The notes under the pieces: model-generated | The model's database searches: none | The model's input: only the letters and a program-made list of their open reading frames with translations | Told to the model about the DNA's origin: nothing | Program-made: the position numbers and the translations under genes | Shown here: positions 16,077 to 24,255 of the stretch, one piece after another | How the letters are laid out: the number at the start of each line of letters is the position of its first letter | Position numbering within the stretch: position 1 is the first letter of the stretch | From: a virus | Virus record (IMG/VR): IMGVR_UViG_3300030102_006157 | Span: 1 to 49,962 of that record | Strand: one strand, 5' to 3' | Length of the DNA: 49,962 nt

Positions 16077-18530
16077 TTAATCTCTGCTTACGTGCACCAT
16101 ATCACCGCTAACGTATGTTTTTGTTCTACCCTTTTTCTCTGGCTTTTTTTCTGGTGATTTCTCTGGTGATTTTCCAAGCACATGCTTTTTAAAGTGATCG
16201 TGACCGGCTTTTGCCATATTTTTTATACCTTTATGTATTGCTTGGCCACCTTTAACCGCACCGTAAACAGCACCTGCTGTACCAGCTACAGCTAATGGAG
16301 CAGTTATTGGTAAAGTAGCGCCTATTGCAGCACCATGAACAGGATCGTGACCTAAATGATGAGCAATTGCCGCACCTATTGCTGCGAGTTTAACACTTTC
16401 TTCAAGTGGTGGCAGTTCAGTTAAATCAGATGATCTTTCTTCAATAATTGTATCAACATTAAAATCTTTTACTCTATCAAGCTCTTGACTGACAATGTCA
16501 TACATTTCTTGAGTAGCTTGTTCTAATAAAGATGGCGGTTGATTCATACTCTGATACGCATCCATAATATTACCTAATGTACCAGCACCGGTTCCAGAAA
16601 AACTTTCTTTGTATTTTTTCAATATTTTACCTTTAGCTATCTTTCTAAAATCGTCTCGTTTATCAGCTTTTTTGTTAGCATCATAAGATTTTTTTCTGTA
16701 ATCTGTAGTTGCTTGTGAAGCTTTTTTATAAAATTTAGTCGCTTTACTCTTACTCATAGTGCCACCCATACCGTCAGGTATAGGTCCACCTTGCCTGTCA
16801 TGACGATGAAGTACGTCACGAGCCCATCTTGCATCTCTATTTGTCTTTTCTCCTTCTCTATCAGCTCTTTTCGCAGTTGATCTTTTAATCATTGAATCTC
16901 CTTTAGATCTAACTGCATATTTTTTAAGTGTCTCTTTACTTAATTCATTGACGGTAGCTTCAGATTTAACGCCATCTTTCTTCCTGATTTCTGCATCACC
17001 GCCTAAGTTATGATCATTATATTTTGCTAAATTTTCTTTTGATCCATGAAAAGAAACTTTATAACCACCATACTGACCATGTATTCTTTTACCATCAGGT
17101 CCTTTATGAACTTTTTTAGTTACATTAAATTTTTTGTGAGCGTTTGGTTCGCCTTGGGTTGTATAATTATCAATGGTTATCATGTGAGTTTTTTCATACA
17201 TCGATGAATATGCATTCATTATGCTTTCTAATCTTTGTTTTGGTGATGATGGATCTTTCATCGGTGTACCCCCTTGTACTATTTTGCTGTCTCCATTTCT
17301 AGTATTATCACCGGAGTTTCGTGGCTTAGCTGATGGCCCTCTTAAACCAGCTGCTTTTGCATCTTCAGGTGCTTTAGCTACTGTGTCATTCATCTTTGCG
17401 CCTTTCATAAAATCAGCTTTCATTTTTTTAGCTCCACCGCCTTTTAACTTATCGTCCATAGTTTCAGGAGGAGTTGCACTTCTATAATGCTCACCTCTGT
17501 TTTCAACTACAGTTTTAAGAGCAGTTCTAATTGGTGATTCTTTCATAACTTCTCCTTTCCCATCTCCATAAGCCTCATTTTTACTCATATATAATTTTTT
17601 CTTTGCTGGTTTCATAGACATTGAATACTCTTTTTTAGTCTTATCACCTATTTTAGGATTCATCGCTGCGGTATCACCGTTTTCACCTTCTGGCTCATCC
17701 TTTGTCGGTGAATCCATTTTTTTCTTTTTCTTTTTCATTCTCAACATTTCAAAATCTTTTGCGTCAATTTTTCCTTTAGGTGCAGCAACGTCAATTTCGT
17801 GTTGATCACCTTTCAAACCTTCATTAAAGCTTTCATTTCTTCCCATTAATTTTGCATGATCGCTTTGATCATATTTATAATTTTTAGCATGCACTTTTGC
17901 TGTGGCAGCTTTAGCTTCTGACGATTTACTATGATCTTTCATTGCAGCTGTATGCTTTTCATACGCGTCATGATGAAGTTCGGCTTTATAACTATGATCA
18001 TCATCATCTTGTTCGTCATGATTCGCATGGTGATCTCTCATTTTTTCATGATGGTCTGCTTGCTTTTTATGATAAGGTATAGTTACTTTTTTATGAAAAT
18101 GCTCTACACCTTTCTTGATTATGTGATGAACACCTTTGCCTGCACCATAAGTAGCTAAACCCGCACCTACTGCACCAAGTGCAGTTGCTCGAGCTGCCAT
18201 AGGTAATGTAGCACCTATGGCTGCACCATGAACAGGACTGTGTCCTAAATGATGCGCAACTGCAGCACCTACAGCTGCAAGAACTACATGACCACCGCCT
18301 TCATTAAGATTTTGTTGATTTATATATTTTGATCTTTGTTCAATAATTGTATCAATATCAAAATCCTTTACTCTATCAAGCTCTTTACTGATAATATTAT
18401 ATATTTCCGGAGTTGCTTGTTCTAAAAGTGCCGGTTGATTCGTATTCTGATACGCACTCGTTAACATCTGAGGTTCATTATTTTGAGATGTGCCCCCAGG
18501 TACCTTTACATCTATAAAACTAAATGTCAT
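16077..18530 (-). CDS. Large basic protein with duplicated Gly-rich membrane-active domain
   Basis: The 817-aa protein contains the same module twice. Residues about 24-130 and 656-780 share LLEQAT-PE-Y-IIS-ELDRVKDF and an AAIAHHLGHxPVHGAAIGATLP glycine/alanine-zipper stretch with hydrophobic character. Between them is a very long, Lys/Asp/His/Gly-rich, low-complexity region including short repeats such as KKKKKKMDSPTKDEPEG. There is no enzyme motif. Its composition and place suggest an internal or ejected virion protein, with the glycine zippers able to contact membranes. This is an inference. Confidence 0.7.
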   Translation of the reverse strand: MTFSFIDVKVPGGTSQNNEPQMLTSAYQNTNQPALLEQATPEIYNIISKELDRVKDFDIDTIIEQRSKYINQQNLNEGGGHVVLAAVGAAVAHHLGHSPVHGAAIGATLPMAARATALGAVGAGLATYGAGKGVHHIIKKGVEHFHKKVTIPYHKKQADHHEKMRDHHANHDEQDDDDHSYKAELHHDAYEKHTAAMKDHSKSSEAKAATAKVHAKNYKYDQSDHAKLMGRNESFNEGLKGDQHEIDVAAPKGKIDAKDFEMLRMKKKKKKMDSPTKDEPEGENGDTAAMNPKIGDKTKKEYSMSMKPAKKKLYMSKNEAYGDGKGEVMKESPIRTALKTVVENRGEHYRSATPPETMDDKLKGGGAKKMKADFMKGAKMNDTVAKAPEDAKAAGLRGPSAKPRNSGDNTRNGDSKIVQGGTPMKDPSSPKQRLESIMNAYSSMYEKTHMITIDNYTTQGEPNAHKKFNVTKKVHKGPDGKRIHGQYGGYKVSFHGSKENLAKYNDHNLGGDAEIRKKDGVKSEATVNELSKETLKKYAVRSKGDSMIKRSTAKRADREGEKTNRDARWARDVLHRHDRQGGPIPDGMGGTMSKSKATKFYKKASQATTDYRKKSYDANKKADKRDDFRKIAKGKILKKYKESFSGTGAGTLGNIMDAYQSMNQPPSLLEQATQEMYDIVSQELDRVKDFNVDTIIEERSSDLTELPPLEESVKLAAIGAAIAHHLGHDPVHGAAIGATLPITAPLAVAGTAGAVYGAVKGGQAIHKGIKNMAKAGHDHFKKHVLGKSPEKSPEKKPEKKGRTKTYVSGDMVHVSRD

Positions 18531-18541
18531 ATCTTTTCTCC

Positions 18542-18817
18542 TTACATGAACATATGAGCTACTATGGCACCAACTGAGGCCACTATTACTACCCAGAATA
18601 ATTTATTTATTAAGTTAACGGTTCTGGCATTCTCGTCAACTTTAAATGATATATCGTCTATCTTCATTGATAATTTATTCATTCTTTCATACATCTTATT
18701 ATAATTATCTTGTAAAGATAGAATTTTTTCTTCTGCTCTGGCCATGGAAACCATTGCATCAGTTAATCTATCTAATTTTTCTTCTATTGCATCTAGCCTG
18801 TGATCCATGTCAGCCAT
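18542..18817 (-). CDS. Coiled-coil protein with C-terminal membrane anchor (91 aa)
   Basis: The first 65 residues form a heptad-like coiled coil (LDAIEEKLDRLTDAMVSM...). A C-terminal hydrophobic segment follows (LFWVVIVASVGAIVAHMFM, about 72-91). This tail-anchor layout is common in phage lysis accessory and DNA-anchoring proteins; spanin or holin-partner roles are possible but unproven. It overlaps the nuclease gene by 8 bases. Confidence 0.65.
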   Translation of the reverse strand: MADMDHRLDAIEEKLDRLTDAMVSMARAEEKILSLQDNYNKMYERMNKLSMKIDDISFKVDENARTVNLINKLFWVVIVASVGAIVAHMFM

Positions 18818-19262
18818 CTACGATACCTTCTTTTATTAGACGCTCTCTATTTTTAAGATGCGCATTTATTATTTCTGTCTTACTTTGACCATGGTATTCA
18901 ACACCGTACCCATTATCTATCATAGTCTTTACTAAAGACGAATGCTCGATTATTTCTCTTCCTAGCATTCTTGTTTCTTTTAATTCAATATCACCAAGTA
19001 TTCTACCAAACTTTCCTTTTGAATCATACGATTTACAAACTAATTTTACTATACTTCCTACTGGTAAAAGACTTCGAACATATTCTTTTGATAATAAACC
19101 AAACTTTTTTTCTTCTAAATCTCTTGTCCTGGATTCGGGTGTATCGATACCTTCTAAACGTATACGTTCTTTGTGTATCCATACTCCGAAACCAAGATCA
19201 ATGTCCACGTCGATTGTGTCACCGTCAACTATTCTTAATACTTTAGCATTATATTCGTACAT
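18810..19262 (-). CDS. Staphylococcal-nuclease-like (SNase) DNase
   Basis: The SNase core is present: VDGDTIDVDIDLGFG (Asp metal site), ERIRLEGIDTPESR (Arg and Glu/Asp catalytic region), and GKFGRILGDI (second catalytic Arg). At 150 aa it is a single SNase domain without a visible signal peptide, so it acts in the cytoplasm or virion rather than being secreted. It could degrade host DNA or process DNA ends. It sits among predicted late proteins, which is not where host-DNA degradation genes usually are. Confidence 0.85.
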   Translation of the reverse strand: MYEYNAKVLRIVDGDTIDVDIDLGFGVWIHKERIRLEGIDTPESRTRDLEEKKFGLLSKEYVRSLLPVGSIVKLVCKSYDSKGKFGRILGDIELKETRMLGREIIEHSSLVKTMIDNGYGVEYHGQSKTEIINAHLKNRERLIKEGIVDG

Positions 19263-19274
19263 AATTACCCTATA

Positions 19275-19517
19275 CTATGAAGCATCCTTTCTATGCCAAA
19301 TGGCCCAAAGGATCCATATTGCGATTAAACCCATAACTCCTTGGCTGCCTAAACTTGCTAGCATACCAGATACGTTATCAACTACACTCCAATTTGCAGG
19401 AACGAAAGGTACTGACTTTATTCCTAACACTTCAAGTATAATTGCAAGAGCGGCAACACTTACGCCAACGTCGGCAAGTGAAGATGCCCACCCTCTGATT
19501 TTTCCTAATATTTCCAT
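19275..19517 (-). CDS. Small two-TM membrane protein, holin-like candidate (80 aa)
   Basis: Two hydrophobic segments (about residues 15-33 and 56-75) flank a loop with PFVPANWSVVDN. The short charged tail ends WHRKDAS. This is a typical class II holin size and topology. It lies just downstream of a basic targeting-peptide gene and just upstream of the SNase. Two other small membrane proteins in the window also fit, so the holin is uncertain. Confidence 0.65.
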   Translation of the reverse strand: MEILGKIRGWASSLADVGVSVAALAIILEVLGIKSVPFVPANWSVVDNVSGMLASLGSQGVMGLIAIWILWAIWHRKDAS

Positions 19518-19553
19518 AGTTCCTCCTATGTTTAATCGGCGACGCTAATTCTT

Positions 19554-19781
19554 TTAACCACCAAATTCATGTCCAGCAACTCTTTTCATTTGTTTGTTGA
19601 ATTCTGATTGTGATGGTTTATCTTTATATAATCTAATCGATATCTCCGGTCTTTTCTTTCCTTTAATTCTCCAGTTATAACCCTTCTGCTTATGTTCTGG
19701 CTTACTGGTTTTTACTACTCTTCTTTTATATCCAGCTTCCCAAGATTCAGCACCTTCAACGTATTGTTTAAAATTCAGCAC
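19554..19781 (-). CDS. Small basic protein with capsid-targeting-like leader (75 aa)
   Basis: The protein starts MLNFKQYVEGAESWEAGYKRR, the F-K-x-Y-V-E form of a T4-like capsid-targeting sequence, followed by a strongly basic body (KPEHKQKGYNWRIKGKKRP). This is probably an internal capsid protein that binds DNA. The function is unknown. Confidence 0.65.
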   Translation of the reverse strand: MLNFKQYVEGAESWEAGYKRRVVKTSKPEHKQKGYNWRIKGKKRPEISIRLYKDKPSQSEFNKQMKRVAGHEFGG

Positions 19782-19782
19782 T

Positions 19783-21150
19783 TTAATCTTCCGCGTTATC
19801 GTTTTTACCTAATTTTTTCTTACTTTTACCTTTTCTTCTTTTTAAAAGTTTATCTAACATTGCACTTCCTTGACCAGGCGTCATGTTACTCATTCTTTTA
19901 ACAGATTCCGGAGATCCGTAATCTGCTAGATAATTTTCATCTATATCTTTTCCGCCTGCTAAATCTCTATACATTTTTCTAACCTGGGATTTAGGCATAC
20001 GATCAACTGAATTTATCATAGAAGGTTGTTTCACTATTTTTCTCAATTGTTGTTTTATATCACTTGGACTTCTTCCAACCATTATCATATCAGGCAATCC
20101 TTCTATCTTAACTCTGAACATCATACCAGCTTCGTTACCAGTTGTCATTCCTTCTTTTACATTTGCTGCATATTTTTTCATTGCTTTATAACGACTAACT
20201 GCACCTTTTTTCAAAGCATCTTGTGGTTTACTGCGCTCTGCGCCTGTAGGCGGTTTTAGAGATTGATCAGCGTATTCACCAGTTTTAAAAGCTTTGGCTA
20301 AATTTTTATCTTTTCTCATACCTTTTGGCTTAGGAATAGTATTAGCCTTTGATCTACCTCTATCACCATAAAATCTATCTGTACTATGTTCGCCTGAGCG
20401 GTAAGCTCTTTTCAATTGTGCTTTACGATCAGTTCCAGATCCTTTGATAGATCCTTCTTTCACACTTTCATTTCTAGCTTTCTGATCATAATAATCTCTG
20501 TGTTTATTATGTGTGCGATCATATGCTGGTAACTTATCATAATCATGGCCGTCTTTTGCTGCCATTCTTTTGGCTTTTTGTAAAAGATGATAACTGTCAT
20601 CACCAGGAGTTCTACCAATCGATTCATTTGTGCTATTCATTTGCATTCTTCTATCAATCTCTCTTTGAGCTCGATCTTTATCTCTTATATTCTTTCTTTG
20701 AGTAGATAATTTACGAGCTTGTCCTAAAGCAGTACTACGATTAGAGCCTGTTACTTTAGATAAACTACCTATTCTTCGAGTTAAGCCTCCAGCTATATCT
20801 TCGTTTGCTTTTTTCATCATTTTCCTCATCTGATCTATTTTATCTTTTTCTCCAGGCTTTAACAAATCATCTCTTTTCTTTTTGTTTATTCTTTCTATAG
20901 ACTTAGCATATTCTGCAGAGCTTTCGTTTTTTTTCTGCATTAATCTATTTCTTTTTTTAATATCTCTTTCTATATTCTTATCGGGATCGTAATCAGTACC
21001 TTGCTTTAGCGGTCCACGTTTAGCAGAAAGATAAGCGGCTATTGCTTGATCACGTCTTTCATCTTTAGAGCGTCCTTTAAATTGCTTAGCTTTAGAATCT
21101 TGAAAGTCTCTAATCCATGCGCCCATTCCGTCTTTTACTTTTAATGGCAT
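19783..21150 (-). CDS. Large highly basic virion-type protein (455 aa)
   Basis: The protein opens MPLKVKDGMGAWIRDFQDSK, a start I recognise from T4-like marine phage proteins. It is then extremely Lys/Arg-rich with repeated short motifs and little hydrophobic structure until a compact segment about residue 330-400 (MMFRVKIEGLPDMIMVGRSP). It is probably a DNA-associated internal structural protein. There is no catalytic signature. Confidence 0.65.
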   Translation of the reverse strand: MPLKVKDGMGAWIRDFQDSKAKQFKGRSKDERRDQAIAAYLSAKRGPLKQGTDYDPDKNIERDIKKRNRLMQKKNESSAEYAKSIERINKKKRDDLLKPGEKDKIDQMRKMMKKANEDIAGGLTRRIGSLSKVTGSNRSTALGQARKLSTQRKNIRDKDRAQREIDRRMQMNSTNESIGRTPGDDSYHLLQKAKRMAAKDGHDYDKLPAYDRTHNKHRDYYDQKARNESVKEGSIKGSGTDRKAQLKRAYRSGEHSTDRFYGDRGRSKANTIPKPKGMRKDKNLAKAFKTGEYADQSLKPPTGAERSKPQDALKKGAVSRYKAMKKYAANVKEGMTTGNEAGMMFRVKIEGLPDMIMVGRSPSDIKQQLRKIVKQPSMINSVDRMPKSQVRKMYRDLAGGKDIDENYLADYGSPESVKRMSNMTPGQGSAMLDKLLKRRKGKSKKKLGKNDNAED

Positions 21151-21159
21151 TTTTTTCTC

Positions 21160-21399
21160 CTAAGCTAAATCTTTATCGTGATTAAGACCACCGCGTTTTT
21201 TCTTTGTTATAAATGCATTAACTCTCGCATGTCCCCATTGAGATGGTGTAGTTCCTGGTCTGTGACCAGTTTTCCAAGCAGCGACTCCGCGATTATACAC
21301 TTTACGCAATGTGCTTGATGAAATTCCTGATTTTTTAGCTTTGTCTGCTAGAGACTTGCCAGCTTTATCTTCTTCGATATATTTCTTAAAATTTTTCAT
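21160..21399 (-). CDS. Small conserved phage protein, capsid-targeting-like leader (79 aa)
   Basis: MKNFKKYIEEDKAGKS is a clean F-K-K-Y-I-E-E leader with a gp21-type I-x-E site. The body carries TGHRPGTTPSQWGHARVNAF, a conserved run I recognise from T4-like marine phages. It is basic, ends GGLNHDKDLA, and has a ribosome-binding site AGGAG. It overlaps the nucleotidyltransferase-like gene by 4 bases. Confidence 0.7.
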   Translation of the reverse strand: MKNFKKYIEEDKAGKSLADKAKKSGISSSTLRKVYNRGVAAWKTGHRPGTTPSQWGHARVNAFITKKKRGGLNHDKDLA

Positions 21400-22628
21400 T
21401 CTACTGAAGTCTCCCTATTTTTAATCATTGCAGCTCTTAATCTAGCACGATCCATTTCTCTATCATGTCTTTTAGCTTGTATATCTTTTTGTCTTTTATG
21501 TCTGTCTTTTGTCATTTTTATATCTTCACCGTACATTGCTTTAAAAGCTTTTGTGTATTTGCTTTGAGGCATTGGTTTTTTTCGAGCAGCTTTATCCCCC
21601 GGTGCATCTGTATATGAACTTGGTTTATCATCAGGTTTTTTAGCATCCCTTTTAAATTTAGCATCACGAGCAGCTTTAGTAGCTTTTGATTTTATACCGG
21701 CATGATATACTGCAGGTTGAGAACCTTTTCTCTTTCTTATATCTGGATCTTGCCGAACCTCAGGTCCTTCATATATCTCATTATCAAGTGGATTCCATTC
21801 TTGTAAAGTCAAAGGTTCAATATCATGCAACCATTTTCGTAATTGATGGCCATTTGAATTTTCTACTATAACATAGTTCGGTCCTTTTTTAATTATCCTT
21901 GTAACTTCATCATTTTCTTTTACGACTACGTGATCTCCAATTTTAAAAATCATACCTTTTACATATGCCTCTCTGATGTCTGAAAGTTTTTCTAATTTAA
22001 TTAAATTTTGGAATATCTTTTGCTCTTTTAAACCCATTCCCATTCTTACTGAATTATATAATCTTTTTGCTTCAGTATTAGACATGTTTCTTGGCAAACC
22101 CTGAGAAAATTTAGTAAAATCTTTTTGTTCTACTGCTTGACGCATTTTAGATGCTGACATTCCAGTTGCACCATCGGCATCTGGATCTCTATCACCAGCC
22201 GATATGATGTTTATCTTTTCAAAGTTATAAAAACCGTGACGAGCTCTTTTACCGTTATACTTGTTTAATAACACTTTAAACTCGTTAAGTCTATCAGATC
22301 CAACGACTAAAGAAACGTGTTTATAACCTTCATCGTATAATTTTGTCGCTACATCAAAAACATTTTTAATCTTTTTATCTGCCATGATCTGACGCGCATG
22401 TTTCGGAAACATTTTTCTAGCGTACTTAATTTTTTCTACAAAAGATAACGGATTTTTCTTTTTATCCTGTGATTGAGACAGATAAACTCGATAAGGATTT
22501 TTACCAGATTTTTCTGATAATGTCTTCATTAACTTTTCATGACCAATAGTAGGAGGGTTCATTCTACCAAACGTAAAATAAACTCCTTTACTTTCTTCAA
22601 TTAAATATGATTTAAACGAATTTACCAC
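21396..22628 (-). CDS. NadR/cytidylyltransferase-like nucleotidyltransferase with basic tail
   Basis: The capsid-targeting-like leader MVNSFKSYLIEES is followed by a nucleotidyltransferase core: FTFGRMNPPTIGHEKL (about 18-33, the T-x-GH variant of the HIGH motif), LVVGSDRLNEF (about 107-117) and MSASKMR (157-163, the ISxxKxR motif). From about residue 210 a linker and a KOW/SH3-like segment (FKIGDHVVVKENDE) lead to a very basic C-terminus. Family enzymes adenylylate NMN or related substrates. Its placement among predicted internal proteins suggests it may be packaged in the capsid. Confidence 0.78.
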   Translation of the reverse strand: MVNSFKSYLIEESKGVYFTFGRMNPPTIGHEKLMKTLSEKSGKNPYRVYLSQSQDKKKNPLSFVEKIKYARKMFPKHARQIMADKKIKNVFDVATKLYDEGYKHVSLVVGSDRLNEFKVLLNKYNGKRARHGFYNFEKINIISAGDRDPDADGATGMSASKMRQAVEQKDFTKFSQGLPRNMSNTEAKRLYNSVRMGMGLKEQKIFQNLIKLEKLSDIREAYVKGMIFKIGDHVVVKENDEVTRIIKKGPNYVIVENSNGHQLRKWLHDIEPLTLQEWNPLDNEIYEGPEVRQDPDIRKRKGSQPAVYHAGIKSKATKAARDAKFKRDAKKPDDKPSSYTDAPGDKAARKKPMPQSKYTKAFKAMYGEDIKMTKDRHKRQKDIQAKRHDREMDRARLRAAMIKNRETSVE

Positions 22629-23029
22629 TACATCTTCTTTCTTCTAATTTCTGCTTTTCTTTTCTTTGGCATTAATCTTCTTTGCATTACATCTAATCGT
22701 TTTTGAAAAGATGGTCTATCTAGTCTTTTTTCTATTGAAGCTTTTGCCACGTCAGATAGTTCTGATTTCTTACGTCCCTTTAATAATTTAGCTGCTATTG
22801 CTTTTCGCGCAGATCTTCTTGATCTTTTCTTTAAAACAGGATCACGTGCCATTCTTCTTCTTGCTCTTTTACGTGCAAGTTTAAGAACGGTTTTACGTCT
22901 TTTTGCATCTCTGGCTTTTTTTCTACGACCAGAAATAGATAAGACTTCATCTAATGTTTGGGATTCTTCGAAGAGTTCAACGTCTTCTTGCGTAAAATTT
23001 TTAAATGATAGGGGCCTGTTGTCTGCCAT
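22628..23029 (-). CDS. Arg/Lys-rich protein, probable DNA-binding internal protein (133 aa)
   Basis: After PLSFKNFTQEDVELFEES, which resembles the leader peptides of neighbouring proteins, the remaining 100 residues are dominated by Arg and Lys (KRARRRMARDPVLKKRSRR). Such composition suits charge neutralisation of packaged DNA. It lies 1 base from the nucleotidyltransferase-like gene. Confidence 0.68.
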   Translation of the reverse strand: MADNRPLSFKNFTQEDVELFEESQTLDEVLSISGRRKKARDAKRRKTVLKLARKRARRRMARDPVLKKRSRRSARKAIAAKLLKGRKKSELSDVAKASIEKRLDRPSFQKRLDVMQRRLMPKKRKAEIRRKKM

Positions 23030-23031
23030 CT

Positions 23032-24255
23032 TTATCTCCCTGGTTTATCCCATCCCTTGATTATATTGGGTGAAAAGTTGGCGAATGAAAATTCCATTCG
23101 ATCAACTATTTTCACTGCATCACCACCAAGTTTATCTATTGCTACATAACCTTCTTGACCTGTAGAACGATATCCTCTATTTGTTTTTAAAAATGTATTC
23201 GTTTTATTTAGTTTATTTAATATATTTATAAGTTTTAACTTCGCTAAAACGATAACTTTTTGCAAATCAAACATTCTTTTTAAGCTTTTTTTATTGCCAT
23301 CAGAGAAAAACGTTAAGATTTTTTGGAGCTTTGCTTTTTGGCCGGCTTGGCCTTTTTCTGTTTTCCTGGCTTGGATTTCTTTTTGATATTTTTGTTTGAT
23401 CCAATTAATGAGCTTGGAAACATGATTACCTGTATTAACGACCACTTGACCTTTGCGTATATAACTATTATTGAATTGCTCAATGAGCTGAGCCAACTCA
23501 CGATTATTTTCCAAAGTTTTAAGGGTAGTTGAACTAATTTGGTTAAATAAGAACCCAGCGTGACTAAGATATTCATTGACTTCCTCCGTATCTTTTTTCG
23601 TCATCGTATAGTTAGTCATATCTCTTAACATTGCGTCTTGAGAAAAAACATTTACACTCTTTTTAAATTTTGTTATGTTTACACCATAAGATGCTTTCAT
23701 CGTTTCAAAAGATCTACCGTTATATGTCGTGTGCCATACGATACCAATCTTTGCTTTTTTAATGGTTTTAGCCATTTCAGTATTGTTAGGTATAGCATAC
23801 ACGATCGTGTTTGGGTGAAACGTAACGTATTGTTTTCCTTTTATTTTAGATATTTTTAAATCTTGTTTTGAGAATAAAAAATCTCCTTGAACTACTCCTT
23901 TGATACCAAGTTCTGGTAAATACTTTAATGCATCTTTTAGCTTAACAGCCAAACTACCAGAAGCATCAGCATCAACGTCCGCAGCAGTATAATATACTTT
24001 CGGTGACTTATTGAAAATCCCTTTTTTCGCAACAAAGAAATTACCGTTTCTGGGATCAATACCAGCAAAAATAGCAGGAGCACCATCCCACTTAACACTA
24101 ACTGACCCATCTTTCACACCTCCTAATGTATCTCTTAATGATCTAAGTGCAAGAATAGCTTCTCTCGTACCTTTCACTCCACCATAGAGAACCTTGTCCT
24201 CTATATGCGTCATATGAGTATTTTTTTGTTCAGTTATAAAATCTACAAAGTTCAT
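23032..24255 (-). CDS. KxDG-motif ligase-like protein (DUF6267 type)
   Basis: A capsid-targeting-like leader (MNFVDFITEQK) is followed by SVKWDGAPAIFAGIDP (K55-W-D57-G58), which has the K-x-D-G form of motif I of covalent nucleotidyltransferases (DNA/RNA ligases, capping enzymes). FFVAKKGIFNK (73-83) and VVQGDFLF (121-128, an E/Q-G-D motif IIIa-like element) follow, with KIGIVWH (169-175) resembling motif IV. The annotated family name I recall (DUF6267) is of unknown function. The ligase fold is a prediction from spacing and motifs. The C-terminal half is helical and basic. It overlaps the nuclease-like gene by 4 bases. Confidence 0.72.
   Translation of the reverse strand: MNFVDFITEQKNTHMTHIEDKVLYGGVKGTREAILALRSLRDTLGGVKDGSVSVKWDGAPAIFAGIDPRNGNFFVAKKGIFNKSPKVYYTAADVDADASGSLAVKLKDALKYLPELGIKGVVQGDFLFSKQDLKISKIKGKQYVTFHPNTIVYAIPNNTEMAKTIKKAKIGIVWHTTYNGRSFETMKASYGVNITKFKKSVNVFSQDAMLRDMTNYTMTKKDTEEVNEYLSHAGFLFNQISSTTLKTLENNRELAQLIEQFNNSYIRKGQVVVNTGNHVSKLINWIKQKYQKEIQARKTEKGQAGQKAKLQKILTFFSDGNKKSLKRMFDLQKVIVLAKLKLINILNKLNKTNTFLKTNRGYRSTGQEGYVAIDKLGGDAVKIVDRMEFSFANFSPNIIKGWDKPGR

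Noticed and set aside
23313-23576. Alternative minus-strand frame inside the ligase-like gene
   Set aside because: It is out of frame with a protein that has conserved motifs on both sides and shows no start signal.
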